Shown piece after piece: positions 26,166 through 35,800 of a stretch of DNA of 64,000 bases. Each line of letters starts with the position of its first letter. The first letter of the stretch is position 1. Source of the stretch: Mitsuokella sp047974105 (lineage in GTDB: Bacteria; Bacillota; Negativicutes; Selenomonadales; Selenomonadaceae); NCBI RefSeq assembly GCF_047974105.1, contig NZ_JBHYRS010000004.1, forward strand, positions 62,001 to 126,000. Direction: 5' to 3'. Position numbers and translations under genes: made by a program. The notes under the pieces were generated by a model. That model was not told the origin of the DNA. It was given only the letters and a program-made list of their open reading frames with translations, and searched no databases.

Positions 26166-29075
26166 TTAACCATGAATGACATCGGTGTATTCCGGATACT
26201 CGCGCAGGCGGTCAACCGGCGGAAAGCCAACGGCCCCTGTAAAGCGGCCGCGCTCCCAGTCGGGACGCGTCGACCAGAACATATCGGTGAAGTCCCGCTC
26301 ATTGGAAGCAACGACCTGATAACTCAAAAGTTCCGGGACAAAAGTGCCATCCGGGCCGACCTCGGCCGAAAATTCCGTGCGGATGCGCAGATACTGTGCT
26401 TCCGGCAGATTCGAGATATCGATATAATTGGTGCCGTTTTTCAGGACAATCTGACGGCTGCCCTTGATGGTTGCCATATCATCCGACACTTCAACCGTAG
26501 CCCTGAGGCCGGCCTGCAGCGGCAGATGCGTTTTGGCCTTGAGCTGTGTGAAACGCCAATATTTCTTCTGCGTTTTGAAAGCCGGATCATAGACAGCCGG
26601 ATGACGCCATTCCGTCGTATGCGTGCCGACCTTGAGGATATTGCGGAAATCGAGCCAGACGGCGAGATTCTCACCCTTCGGTCCCTTATTTTCCGGATGC
26701 TCATAAATCTCCTCATTGTCCTCAGCCGTCAGTCCCGACTTATAGAAACGGACCTGACCGATATGAGCCGGCAGATGCGTGAAGTACTTCGGACGGCCGA
26801 TTTCCGGAATGACGTGGCCGATATAAGAGTAGCCGACAAAGATAGGCTGATCATCCCACTGGCGGATTTCATTGTCCTCGGCAATGCCGGCGACATGGGC
26901 AAGCTGCTGGCCATCGCAGTAGGAATCCCCGCCGCGCTTTTTATCAAACGTCATTGTGTACTGCGCCCAATCGCCAATTTTCGCATCGCCGCCCTGCCAC
27001 GAATATTCCGTGATGTCATGGCAGATGCCCCATTTGAGGCCGCCCGTGCGCTCCACGACCATGCGCAGGCAGTACGTTGCGCCCCAGCCGACCGACTTGC
27101 CGCGGACCATCAGCGGGTTGTGTCCCATCTCATTGGGACGTGCCAGGCGGTCGATTTCAGCCCAGACCATGCCCGTAAAGCCCTGCGGGGCCCGAAGGTC
27201 ATGGCTTGCCGGAATCTCGATGTAATCGCCGTACTGCTCAAGAGCCACTTCCATATGACCATCGACTTCGCGCACTTTCGGCGAGCCGTGCAGCAGGGCC
27301 GTATGACCGTGTCCCGACTTATCGAGCACGCGCGGGATGATGCGGATGCCGCCCTCAATCGAGACTTCCTTGGGCAGCTGGTCGGCGATGCTGACCTGGT
27401 ATTCGCCGCCCTGCTGGAATTTATAATGGAATTCGATATAGCGCTTCTCATGGCCGCGGAAGAACAGGCTTTTCGTCTCCGCAATGCGCTGATTGATATA
27501 AAGCGGTACCGAGACAAAAATCTCATGGTCGAGATTATTCGTCGCCTCAATGCCGGCAATCAGGCAGTCGGCAGCTTCTCCCCTGCCGGCGCGGACTTTC
27601 ATATGCGCATAGGAAAGCTGGGTCGGCTCAAAGACGACAAGCTTGAGCTCCTGCTCACCGATGCGCAGGGTGTGTTCGCCGGTCTGCATGGCCTGATAGA
27701 AGGCACCGACCTTGCGCTTTTCTCCTGGCTTCAGGACGATGACCTGACTGTTCTCCTCCGTGCCAAACAGATTGATCGTATGCTCTGTCTTGTTATCGAG
27801 CAGGTCAATCGTGACCTCTGCCATGGCCGTGCCGCGGTTCTCCGCCAAGGCCCGGATTTCGACGTTGCCGTTATTGTCAACGCGGCGCAGTTCAATATCC
27901 GAAAGCTCCACAGCTGGTTCATCATGCGTCAGATGGATGGTGTCGACGAGTTTTTTCGTGCCGTCCTCGAGGAAGCCATAAATATGATAATCGATGGCCT
28001 CTTCACTCACATCAAGGATGCCAAAATTGCTGTTGCCCGTGGCTATGACTTCAGGGAACTCACTGAGCAGGCGTTTCTCACCGGCACTTTCTTCATAAGC
28101 AGCGGCAGGATCCTGTGCACTGCCCTCACAGATATAGACCGTGCGCGCGCCGATTTTCGGATTGACGGAAACCGATTTGATATAGTAATGAAGATGGCCG
28201 CCGAGCACGAGCTGTGCGCCGCAGCGTTCCGCAATGGGCACGATATAACGGTTATTCAGAGGATCCGTGTACGGATGATGCATCATGAGGATGCGCCATT
28301 TCGCCTTTTTCGCCGCAGGGCTCGTAAGGTCGTCTTCGACCCATTTCAGGATGCCATCGATTTTTTTGCGCGTTTCCGCGTCGAGCGGCATCTCGGAATT
28401 GACGGCATTCATCTCAAAAAGGCCCCAGGGGTTGCTGTCCACGAACGTGAAATGCACAGGCCCGTAGTCAAAAGAAAACGTATTGCCGCCATCAGCCGTG
28501 TGGACCGTGCGGCCCTGCGTTGCTACAAAGTAATCATCATAGAACGGGCCGTCATCATGGTTGCCATGCACATAGTATGCGGGGATGCGCGCGAGGATAT
28601 CCGGGATCTTGTGGAACCAGTTATCCTTGTACTGGTCATGCTGATAGCCCGTGCCGAAGGAAATATCACCGCCATGCAGAATAAAATCCGGCTTCTCCTC
28701 AGCTATCATCTTCTTGAACAATTCGCTGTTATGGAAGAGATGCGAGTCCGAAAGAGTCAGAATGTGCATCGTCTTAGGCTTTGCCTGCAGCGTCTTAAAA
28801 GAAGCCGCTGCCACTTCGCCGCCGCCCGATACCGTATAAGCATATTCCGTATTGGGAGCCAGATTGCTGAGGACCGCCGTGTAAATATACGCACCCGCTG
28901 GATACTCCTGGCACGGCCCTTCCTTTTTGCAGCAGACATCCCCCTTCTGCTCCGTACCATCGGCCGTTCTTGCCGTCACCTGAAACTCCTTTGGCGCAGC
29001 TGTTTCCCAGGCCACTGTGATCTGCGTGGCGCGCGGGTCCAGAAGATAGGGCCCGTTGATGATATTCTTGTTCAT
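26166..29075 (-). CDS. Large metallophosphoesterase, purple-acid-phosphatase-like with LamG-type domain
   Basis: This 969-residue protein probably hydrolyses a phosphate ester. Order: an N-terminal fibronectin-like domain (about 5-95, starting GPYLLDPRATQITVAWET, as in purple acid phosphatases); a calcineurin-like domain (about 100-350) with D110 and H112 in LSDSHLF, D137 in HGGD, N172 and H173 in GNHDD, and GGHLHYY; a beta-rich middle; a LamG/concanavalin-like domain (about 590-790) starting LDKSGHGHTALL; and a further beta-rich end. The ATG at 29075 follows TTGGAGGAG. No signal peptide is visible from this or the upstream start at 29132, so it seems cytoplasmic, which is odd for this architecture. 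It sits downstream of an OPA antiporter and near the iol operon, suggesting hydrolysis of an imported phosphate ester. Confidence 0.82.
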   Translation of the reverse strand: MNKNIINGPYLLDPRATQITVAWETAAPKEFQVTARTADGTEQKGDVCCKKEGPCQEYPAGAYIYTAVLSNLAPNTEYAYTVSGGGEVAAASFKTLQAKPKTMHILTLSDSHLFHNSELFKKMIAEEKPDFILHGGDISFGTGYQHDQYKDNWFHKIPDILARIPAYYVHGNHDDGPFYDDYFVATQGRTVHTADGGNTFSFDYGPVHFTFVDSNPWGLFEMNAVNSEMPLDAETRKKIDGILKWVEDDLTSPAAKKAKWRILMMHHPYTDPLNNRYIVPIAERCGAQLVLGGHLHYYIKSVSVNPKIGARTVYICEGSAQDPAAAYEESAGEKRLLSEFPEVIATGNSNFGILDVSEEAIDYHIYGFLEDGTKKLVDTIHLTHDEPAVELSDIELRRVDNNGNVEIRALAENRGTAMAEVTIDLLDNKTEHTINLFGTEENSQVIVLKPGEKRKVGAFYQAMQTGEHTLRIGEQELKLVVFEPTQLSYAHMKVRAGRGEAADCLIAGIEATNNLDHEIFVSVPLYINQRIAETKSLFFRGHEKRYIEFHYKFQQGGEYQVSIADQLPKEVSIEGGIRIIPRVLDKSGHGHTALLHGSPKVREVDGHMEVALEQYGDYIEIPASHDLRAPQGFTGMVWAEIDRLARPNEMGHNPLMVRGKSVGWGATYCLRMVVERTGGLKWGICHDITEYSWQGGDAKIGDWAQYTMTFDKKRGGDSYCDGQQLAHVAGIAEDNEIRQWDDQPIFVGYSYIGHVIPEIGRPKYFTHLPAHIGQVRFYKSGLTAEDNEEIYEHPENKGPKGENLAVWLDFRNILKVGTHTTEWRHPAVYDPAFKTQKKYWRFTQLKAKTHLPLQAGLRATVEVSDDMATIKGSRQIVLKNGTNYIDISNLPEAQYLRIRTEFSAEVGPDGTFVPELLSYQVVASNERDFTDMFWSTRPDWERGRFTGAVGFPPVDRLREYPEYTDVIHG

Positions 29076-29209
29076 ATGATCTCCTCCAAGATCTGCCATG
29101 GTCCTTCCTTCAGCTGCAGCCATCAACACCATAAAGCTGGCAAACGGTACACCAAGGGACTAGGGTCATTTATTCCATAAACTACAATAATTCATTTCTG
29201 CCTTAACAT

Positions 29210-29261
29210 AAATCATTCTTTCCCTATATCTATCTTAATAATAGTAGAGAAAGAATGATTT
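29210..29261. promoter_or_regulatory. Perfect 13-bp inverted repeat between the OPA antiporter and phosphoesterase genes
   Basis: AAATCATTCTTTC at 29210-29222 is repeated in inverse at 29249-29261 with a 26-bp AT-rich spacer. No T-run follows, so an operator or mRNA-stabilising structure fits better than a terminator. It lies about 135 bp before the phosphoesterase start. Confidence 0.5.
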
Positions 29262-29269
29262 AGCAAATC

Positions 29270-30622
29270 TTATTCAGCTTCTTCGTCCGAATCCTTATGC
29301 TTCTTTGCCCAGAGAGTCGGTACGATGAGAATCGTCATAATGGCAACCGAAGCGATCCAGAAGGTCGTGATCGTCTCAAAATGGTACGTCGTGACACCAT
29401 CGACAACAACTTTAGCCGAATCCACCAGAATACCGTTGACGATATCCTGCAGGGCTGCACCGCCATAAGCGAGCAGGCCGATAACACCCATGGCAGCACC
29501 GGTTGCTTTGCGCGGGCAAAGGTCAACAGCGAGCAGGCCGCCGACAAAGCAGAGGATGACGCCAAGGCCAAAACCGAAGATGGCAACACAGATCGAAGTG
29601 AGCGTCGGGTCGCCAGCCGGTACATAGCAGACACCAGCGATACCGATCAGCATGATGACGCCGAAAACAATCGTCGTAACGGAATGATGCGAATGGAAAA
29701 TCTTATCGGAGATGATGCCGGAGAAGAAGGAACCAACACCACCGAGAATTGGCGAGAGAGACATGATACTGCCGGCCGTTACCAGGTCAAAGCCCTTTGC
29801 TTCCTGCAGGAAGATAACGCCCCAGCTCGAAATGGAATAACGGGAAATACCAAGGCAGATAGCAGCAGCGGCGAGCAGCCATACATACGGGTTCTTGATA
29901 ACCATGAGCTGTGCTTCCTTCGTGGAAACCTGCTGCTCTTTCTTTTCCTGTGCAACTTCACCTTCAAATTCATTTGCAGACGGCAGGCCGTACGTCTCTG
30001 GACGGTCACGCATGAAGCGGTACATGATGAAAGCGAGCACGATGCAGCAGACGCCTGGTACGAAGAACGCTGCGTGCCAGCCGAGTGCGGCGATGATCAG
30101 CGAAGTGCCGAGGTACGTAGCACCTTCACCAACATAATGTGCGATACTGAAAACACCGTAATAAGTAGCTAACTGGCTCTTTGCAAACCATTGGGACAGG
30201 GAAACGATACACGGCGCGGAGCCCATGCTCTGGAACACGCCGTTGACAGCCCAGAGTACGATGAACACCCAGGTCGTATTGCTCATGCCGAGGATGGCAT
30301 TGACGATAGCGGCACCGAGTAAGCCCAGCGGTACGATCTTCTTGATATTGCAGTGGTCGGCGATAAAGCCGTTTGCGCATTTACCGATGGCGATGGCAAC
30401 GAGCATGCCAGCGCCCATCATGCCAAGTTCAGTCGCTGTGAAGCCATCCTGCAGCATTGGCTTTTTCGCAACGCCAAGCGTCATGCGCATAACGTAGTAC
30501 ATACCATAACCAAGAATCATGGCCGTAACGGCCTGGACACGTGCTGTATGATACATCTTCTTGACCACAGCCTTGTCCTGAATGCGAGGCTTATCTGGTC
30601 CTGTCAGAAACCATTTCAGCAT
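29270..30622 (-). CDS. Organophosphate:phosphate antiporter, OPA family (GlpT/UhpT-like)
   Basis: This 450-residue inner-membrane protein of the MFS takes up phosphorylated organic compounds in exchange for phosphate. About twelve membrane segments are visible. The two substrate-binding arginines of GlpT (R45 and R269) have counterparts in R46 of YYVMR and R261 of GISRYS. AAGGTGG precedes the ATG at 30622. It lies upstream of the metallophosphoesterase on the same strand and is divergent from an AraC regulator. Glycerol-3-phosphate, a hexose phosphate or an inositol phosphate are candidates; the inositol context favours the last, by inference. Confidence 0.82.
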   Translation of the reverse strand: MLKWFLTGPDKPRIQDKAVVKKMYHTARVQAVTAMILGYGMYYVMRMTLGVAKKPMLQDGFTATELGMMGAGMLVAIAIGKCANGFIADHCNIKKIVPLGLLGAAIVNAILGMSNTTWVFIVLWAVNGVFQSMGSAPCIVSLSQWFAKSQLATYYGVFSIAHYVGEGATYLGTSLIIAALGWHAAFFVPGVCCIVLAFIMYRFMRDRPETYGLPSANEFEGEVAQEKKEQQVSTKEAQLMVIKNPYVWLLAAAAICLGISRYSISSWGVIFLQEAKGFDLVTAGSIMSLSPILGGVGSFFSGIISDKIFHSHHSVTTIVFGVIMLIGIAGVCYVPAGDPTLTSICVAIFGFGLGVILCFVGGLLAVDLCPRKATGAAMGVIGLLAYGGAALQDIVNGILVDSAKVVVDGVTTYHFETITTFWIASVAIMTILIVPTLWAKKHKDSDEEAE

Positions 30623-30806
30623 TTTCTCCACCTTACCTTTCCTCTAAAAGCCGAAACTATAAGTTCTTTTTTCCAATCTCTCCGGAAAAGACTGGATTTT
30701 TTGTGATTTATCAGTATAATAATAAATATGAAGATTAAGTTTCCCAATAGTCAACCATCAAATTATCATCAACTGATCTTTCTGGAATTTATTATACCGG
30801 AATATG

Positions 30807-30831
30807 CCAAGAAATTTCTCTGAATTCTTGG
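30807..30831. promoter_or_regulatory. Inverted repeat overlapping the AraC promoter -35
   Basis: CCAAGAAAT at 30807-30815 and AATTCTTGG at 30823-30831 form an inverted repeat with one mismatch. It overlaps the -35 region of the AraC gene, so it may be an autoregulatory site. Confidence 0.4.
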
Positions 30832-30856
30832 TCCGTATTGTGCGAAAACTTATAAT
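30828..30856 (+). promoter_or_regulatory. Possible promoter of the AraC gene
   Basis: TTGGTC at 30828-30833, a 17-bp spacer and a perfect TATAAT at 30851-30856 lie about 55 bp before the AraC start. A second TATAAT is at 30715-30720 without a good -35. Confidence 0.4.
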
Positions 30857-30910
30857 TTTTGTTTTTCCCAACGTATTTTCTAGTATTTTAACGCAGAAAG
30901 GTCGAATATC

Positions 30911-31765
30911 ATGCCCACCATCCCGTTTGGCAGCCCCAAACAATCGCAATTCGAAATTGGACGGCGGCCTTACCTCGAGTCTGTTGAAAATCTCAATAAC
31001 ACCACAGCATTCGGCACATTGAAATCCCACCATGAAATGGCCGAGCTGCTCTTTGTCGAAAAAGGCCACTGCCGCCTGCTCTTAAAGGAAGGCAGTCTGC
31101 AGCTGCGCACCGATGACCTCGTGCTCATCAACAGCGACGTTTTGCACGACTTCAAGGTAAATACCTCCTTCATGGCCTTTACCCTGCATGTCAGTGCCCT
31201 GCAGCTCTGCGGACTTGCGCCGGGGCAGCTCGTAAAAACGCCGCAGCCCCTTGTCCTGCATCTTTCGCAGGAAGGACAGCATGCGTTTCTGCGCGGCCTG
31301 CTCAAAGAAATCAAGCTTTTTGCCGCGTTCCACGATGACAGCCCCGACCGTGCCGAGATTGCCGCGGGGCTCGTACAGGCCCTGATTCTCACGACGGTAA
31401 GGCTGGCTGCATCGGCCAATGAGAACAGTGAAGAAAATGCTTCCTTTAATATGGGCACACGCATCAAGGAATACATCGATGCCCATTATCTCGAAGAGCT
31501 CAAACTGCCGGATATCGCCGAAGCGCTGCACATCAACCTCTATTATTTATCACATACGTTTAAGGACCTCACGGGGTCCTCGCCCATGCAGTACATAATA
31601 AGGCGCCGCATCGACGAGGCTCAGACACTGCTGCTCACGACTAACATGACCATCACGGATATTGCGATGCAGTGCGGCTACAATAACTCCAATTACTTCC
31701 AATCCGTATTCAGCAACATCGTCGGCATGCCGCCCGGAAAATACCGCAAGACATGGTCAACCTAA
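30911..31765 (+). CDS. AraC-family transcriptional regulator
   Basis: This 284-residue regulator has a cupin sensor (about residues 25-110, with HHEMAELLFVEKGHCRL) and a C-terminal AraC double helix-turn-helix ending CGYNNSNYFQSVFSNIVGMP. It is divergent from the OPA antiporter gene and so probably controls that gene and the phosphoesterase. The start is an ATG preceded by AAAGGTCG. Its DNA-binding half closely matches that of the AraC protein at 4821-5684, which suggests duplication within this polyol region and possibly shared binding sites. The ligand is unknown. Confidence 0.82.
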   Translation: MPTIPFGSPKQSQFEIGRRPYLESVENLNNTTAFGTLKSHHEMAELLFVEKGHCRLLLKEGSLQLRTDDLVLINSDVLHDFKVNTSFMAFTLHVSALQLCGLAPGQLVKTPQPLVLHLSQEGQHAFLRGLLKEIKLFAAFHDDSPDRAEIAAGLVQALILTTVRLAASANENSEENASFNMGTRIKEYIDAHYLEELKLPDIAEALHINLYYLSHTFKDLTGSSPMQYIIRRRIDEAQTLLLTTNMTITDIAMQCGYNNSNYFQSVFSNIVGMPPGKYRKTWST

Positions 31766-31768
31766 AAA

Positions 31769-31799
31769 ATCACCAGCCAATTCGCTGGTGATTTTTTTT
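31769..31799 (+). terminator. Intrinsic terminator of the AraC gene
   Basis: ATCACCAGC at 31769-31777 pairs with GCTGGTGAT at 31784-31792, followed by a run of T. Confidence 0.85.
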
Positions 31800-31876
31800 G
31801 CGCAGTGCCATCTAAACGTGTTACAATGAACAAAATACGGAAAATTATTATTGATAAAGAATAGAGGTAAATTTTT

Positions 31877-32725
31877 ATGATAAAAACATCTCAGCTGCAC
31901 ATTGGCTGCCATCTCTCTTCCGCCAAGGGCTTTCTCGCTATGGGCAGGGAAGCCGTAAAGCTCGATGCCGATGTCTTTGCCTTCTTTACGCGCAATCCGC
32001 GCGGCGGCAGGGCAAAAGAGCTCGACCTTGACGATGTCGCGGCCTTTCTTGCCTATAAAGAAGAACATGGCCTTGGCACGCTCGTCGCCCATGCCCCCTA
32101 TACGATGAATGCCTGTGCGGCTAAAGAAAATCTGCGCGTCTTTGCGCACAATGCCATGGCGGATGACCTCGCGCGCCTTGAGCATCTGCCGGGGAATCTC
32201 TACAATTTTCATCCGGGCAGCCACGTCGGGCAGGGCGCGGAAAAAGGCATTGAGCTTATCGCCGGACAATTAAATGATGTAATCTTCCCCGAACAAAAGA
32301 CGACCGTCCTTTTGGAAACGATGGCCGGCAAGGGCACGGAGGTCGGCCGCAGCTTTGAGGAGCTGCGCGCCATCATTGACCGCGTCGAGCAGCAGGATAA
32401 AATTGGTGTCTGCCTCGATACCTGCCATGTCTGGGATGGCGGCTATGACATCCAAAATCATCTCGACGAAGTCTTGACGGAATTTGATAAAATCATCGGC
32501 CTTGACCGCCTCAAAGCCATCCATCTCAACGACAGCCAAAACGAGCGCGGCAGTCATAAAGACCGCCACGCCCGTATTGGTGAAGGAAAAATTGGCCTTG
32601 AAGCCCTCGTGCGCGTCATCCGCCACGATGCCCTCAAGAACCTGCCCTTCATTCTCGAAACCCCGAATGACGCCGCCGGCTACGCCCGCGAAATCGCCAT
32701 GCTGCGCGGGAAAGCAGAAGCCTAA
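31877..32725 (+). CDS. nfo: Endonuclease IV (AP endonuclease)
   Basis: It cuts DNA 5' of abasic sites in base-excision repair. The 282-residue TIM barrel has the three-zinc ligand set of Nfo: H in VAHAPYTMN, H in NFHPGSHVG, E in LLETMAGKG, D and H in CLDTCHVWDGGYD, H in AIHLNDSQ, D and H in DRHARIGEG, and E in FILETPND. The start follows AGAGGT. It lies between the AraC gene with its terminator and the large EAL/GGDEF gene, and appears unrelated to the polyol block. Confidence 0.95.
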   Translation: MIKTSQLHIGCHLSSAKGFLAMGREAVKLDADVFAFFTRNPRGGRAKELDLDDVAAFLAYKEEHGLGTLVAHAPYTMNACAAKENLRVFAHNAMADDLARLEHLPGNLYNFHPGSHVGQGAEKGIELIAGQLNDVIFPEQKTTVLLETMAGKGTEVGRSFEELRAIIDRVEQQDKIGVCLDTCHVWDGGYDIQNHLDEVLTEFDKIIGLDRLKAIHLNDSQNERGSHKDRHARIGEGKIGLEALVRVIRHDALKNLPFILETPNDAAGYAREIAMLRGKAEA

Positions 32726-32816
32726 AAGCGAAATAATTTCCTTTTCCTCTTTCCTCAAAATATCATATAATAAAAACAAACAGCTTTATCCCTATCGTCT
32801 TTCAAAGGAGCCCCCT

Positions 32817-35800
32817 ATGGAGCATACAGCAAACAAAAATCCGGCTGCCCATACGCAGGGCCGGTATCATACCATATTGCCCAGCATGCAGGAGTTCTTC
32901 CATTCTGCAAAAGAACAGCTCGAGCAGGAATGGACTTCCTGTCATATGTTGAAATCATGTCCTGTGTTCTTCAACATCACGAACTTCCATCTCTATAATG
33001 CCGCTTATGGCATCGAGAGCGGCGACCAGTGCCTGCGGCAAATCGCAGCCCTCCTGCAAAAGTATTTTCCCGATAGGCTTATCACACACCTCGGAGCAGA
33101 TCACTTTGCCGTGCTGGCCGATGCTGCCGACGTCAAGATCCGCGTTGAGGCTGTCTGCCATGAGGCCAGATTCCTGCTGACCAGCCCCAATATCGAGCTC
33201 AAGGCCGGTATCCGCTATCTTACAAAACTTTCGCCCGATACTTCTGTCCATTTTTTGTTTGACAATGATGCCGCACTTGCCTGCCATTCCGTCAAACAGG
33301 ATGCCACGCGTCATTTTGCCGTTTACACCGAAGAGATGGGCCGCCTGCACCGGCTGCGCAATTACGTGCTCGAAAATTTTGAAACGGCATTGCAGAATGA
33401 ATACATCAAGATTTACTACCAGCCGGTCATCCGTTCTCTCAATGGCAAAATATGCGGAGCAGAGGCCCTCGCGCGCTGGGAGGCACCGGAGCACGGACTG
33501 CTGTCACCGGATATTTTTATTCCTGTATTGGAAGAGGCCAATTTAATCCACCAGCTCGACCTCTATATGGTCAGAGGCGTTGCGAAGAGACTGCGCTTCC
33601 TGATGGATCAGGATACGCCCGTCTGCCCCGTATCCGTCAATCTCTCAAGGCTTGATTTCCAACTGACGGACCTTGCATCTGACATCGAGTCCATCTTGAA
33701 GCGATACGACCTGCCCCGCTGTCTCATCCACCTTGAAATCACGGAAAATGCCCTGACGGCCCAAAGCCAGTCCATCCGCAGGGGGATTAAACAGTTTCAA
33801 TTGATGGAATATCAAGTCTGGCTCGATGATTTCGGCAGCGGCTATTCCTCTTTGAATGTACTCAAAGATTTCCATTTCCACACCCTGAAACTCGACATGG
33901 CCTTTTTGCGTCCCTTTACGAAGAAAAGCCGTACCATCCTGACGGCCATCATCCGTATGGCGAAAGAACTCGGCATTCATACACTCGCAGAAGGTGTCGA
34001 AACAAAAGAGCAGGCTGACTTCCTGCGGGGAATCGGCTGCGAAAAAATACAGGGGTACTATTTTGGCAGGCCGCTTCCAGAAGAAGAATCCCACGAACGC
34101 TGTCATGACCAGTCTCTGAAGATTGAAACCGAAGAAGAAGATACGCTCTTCAGTCAGGCCGGACTTATCGACATCAGCCGTGCCCTGCCCGTGGCCATCG
34201 TCTACGATGACAATGAGAATATACGCATCCTGCAGTGCAATTCCGCTTACCTCAAAACACTCAACAGCATTGGCACCAAGAACCTCTCGGACAGCAACTA
34301 CTTTCTCAGTGCACCGGACTTTCCCATGCGCCATAAATTCCGCCGTTTCATCAACAAAGCAAAACAGAGCGGCCAGTCGGAATCCATGACGTATGTCGAT
34401 AACGGGCAGTATCTGCGTGTCAATCTAAAGACCATTGCCCAAGTCGGACAAAAGGCCATCCACCGCGCAGAACTTTACAATATCAGCATTGATGAGGCCG
34501 TCAAAGACAGGGAGTCCAGACGTTTTGACCAAATCGTGCGCAATATCATCCTGACATTTGAAGGACTCTGGTATTTGGATATGCAGTACGATACTCTCGA
34601 TATCATCGAAAGCGTTTCGCCGCAGTATAAGGCAGGCATGAGCATCCCCCATATCGATGAGGCCCTTTCTGTCTTTGCCAGCCGCTACATTCATCCATCC
34701 GACCGCCAGCGCTTCCGAGAGCTTTTTAAGAAGGACAATTTTTATGAGGCAGCCTCTGATTCCCATTGTTCTGAAGTATCTGCACCGTTCCGCATGCTGC
34801 GCACCAATGGCAGCTTTGACTGGCTGTTTTTTACGGGTATCGTCATGGTCAAGTCACCTGCCAAGGATGTCCTGATATATTTGACGAAAAATCCTCTCGA
34901 CCATCTGCCCGACCGTCAGCAGCTCATCCTTGAGATGCTTAAATCGTACGGTATGGAACAAAATCTCTTTACGCCGCCGGACTCCGGCCTGCAGCATGTC
35001 TTCTGGCAGACGTTTCTCCATCATACCAAAAGTAAGTTTTTCTGGAAAGACCGTCAGCACCGCTTTCTCGGTGCCAGCAGAGCCTATCTGAACTGGCTCG
35101 GTCTTGCGGACGAAGCCTGTATTATCGGCAAGACCGCTCAGGAAGTCGGCATTTCCCTTGATGTCAAGGGCCGGCTGCAAAAAGAAGAAAATGTCATGTA
35201 TGCGGGCAAGGCAATCGAGCATGCCGCAGAAACCGTGATCTTCCGGCAGAAACTCTATTACGTTTATGCATCAAAGTATCCCATTTACCAGCAGGAAAAA
35301 ATCATCGGCATCATGGTATTCCTTGAAGAGACCAAATGCCTAAAAAGAAAAGATGAACACCTGCCAAAATCAGCAGCCGCTGCTCCGTCCATTCATTTTC
35401 CCTACGAGCTCTTTGAGAATACGGCCGATGGCATCGTCATCACCGATTTGGAAACATATGACGTACTTTACTGCAATCCGGCCATGCGCAGGAGCCTTCA
35501 TCTGGCACCGGATGCTCCCTGCAAAGGAGAAAAATGCTATGCGCTCATGGCAGGGCTGACGGCGCCATGCGAAGACTGCGTGCGGCCGCAGCTGAGCTAC
35601 GGGCATGCGCATAAACGCGTCTTTCACAATCCAATTGCCGGCTTGGACTTTCTGCTGCAGGATACGATCATCAGCTATCAGGGACGAAACTGCCAGTTCA
35701 CCAGAATCCTCAATCTTGCGGATTACATCCATCGGGATACTCATGTCAAGGAAACGCTTTTCCGCGAAGCATCCATCAATGACGCCATCCGCCTCGGCAT

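Noticed and set aside
26172..29180. Very long open frame on the plus strand (about 1000 codons)
   Set aside because: It lies antisense to the metallophosphoesterase, whose domains and ribosome site are clear. Its translation shows no domain and has the Arg/Leu/Asp-rich look of a mirror frame in GC-rich DNA.
32484..32816. Upstream extension of the EAL/GGDEF reading frame
   Set aside because: It overlaps nfo, has no homology-like features, and a strong ribosome site precedes the ATG at 32817.
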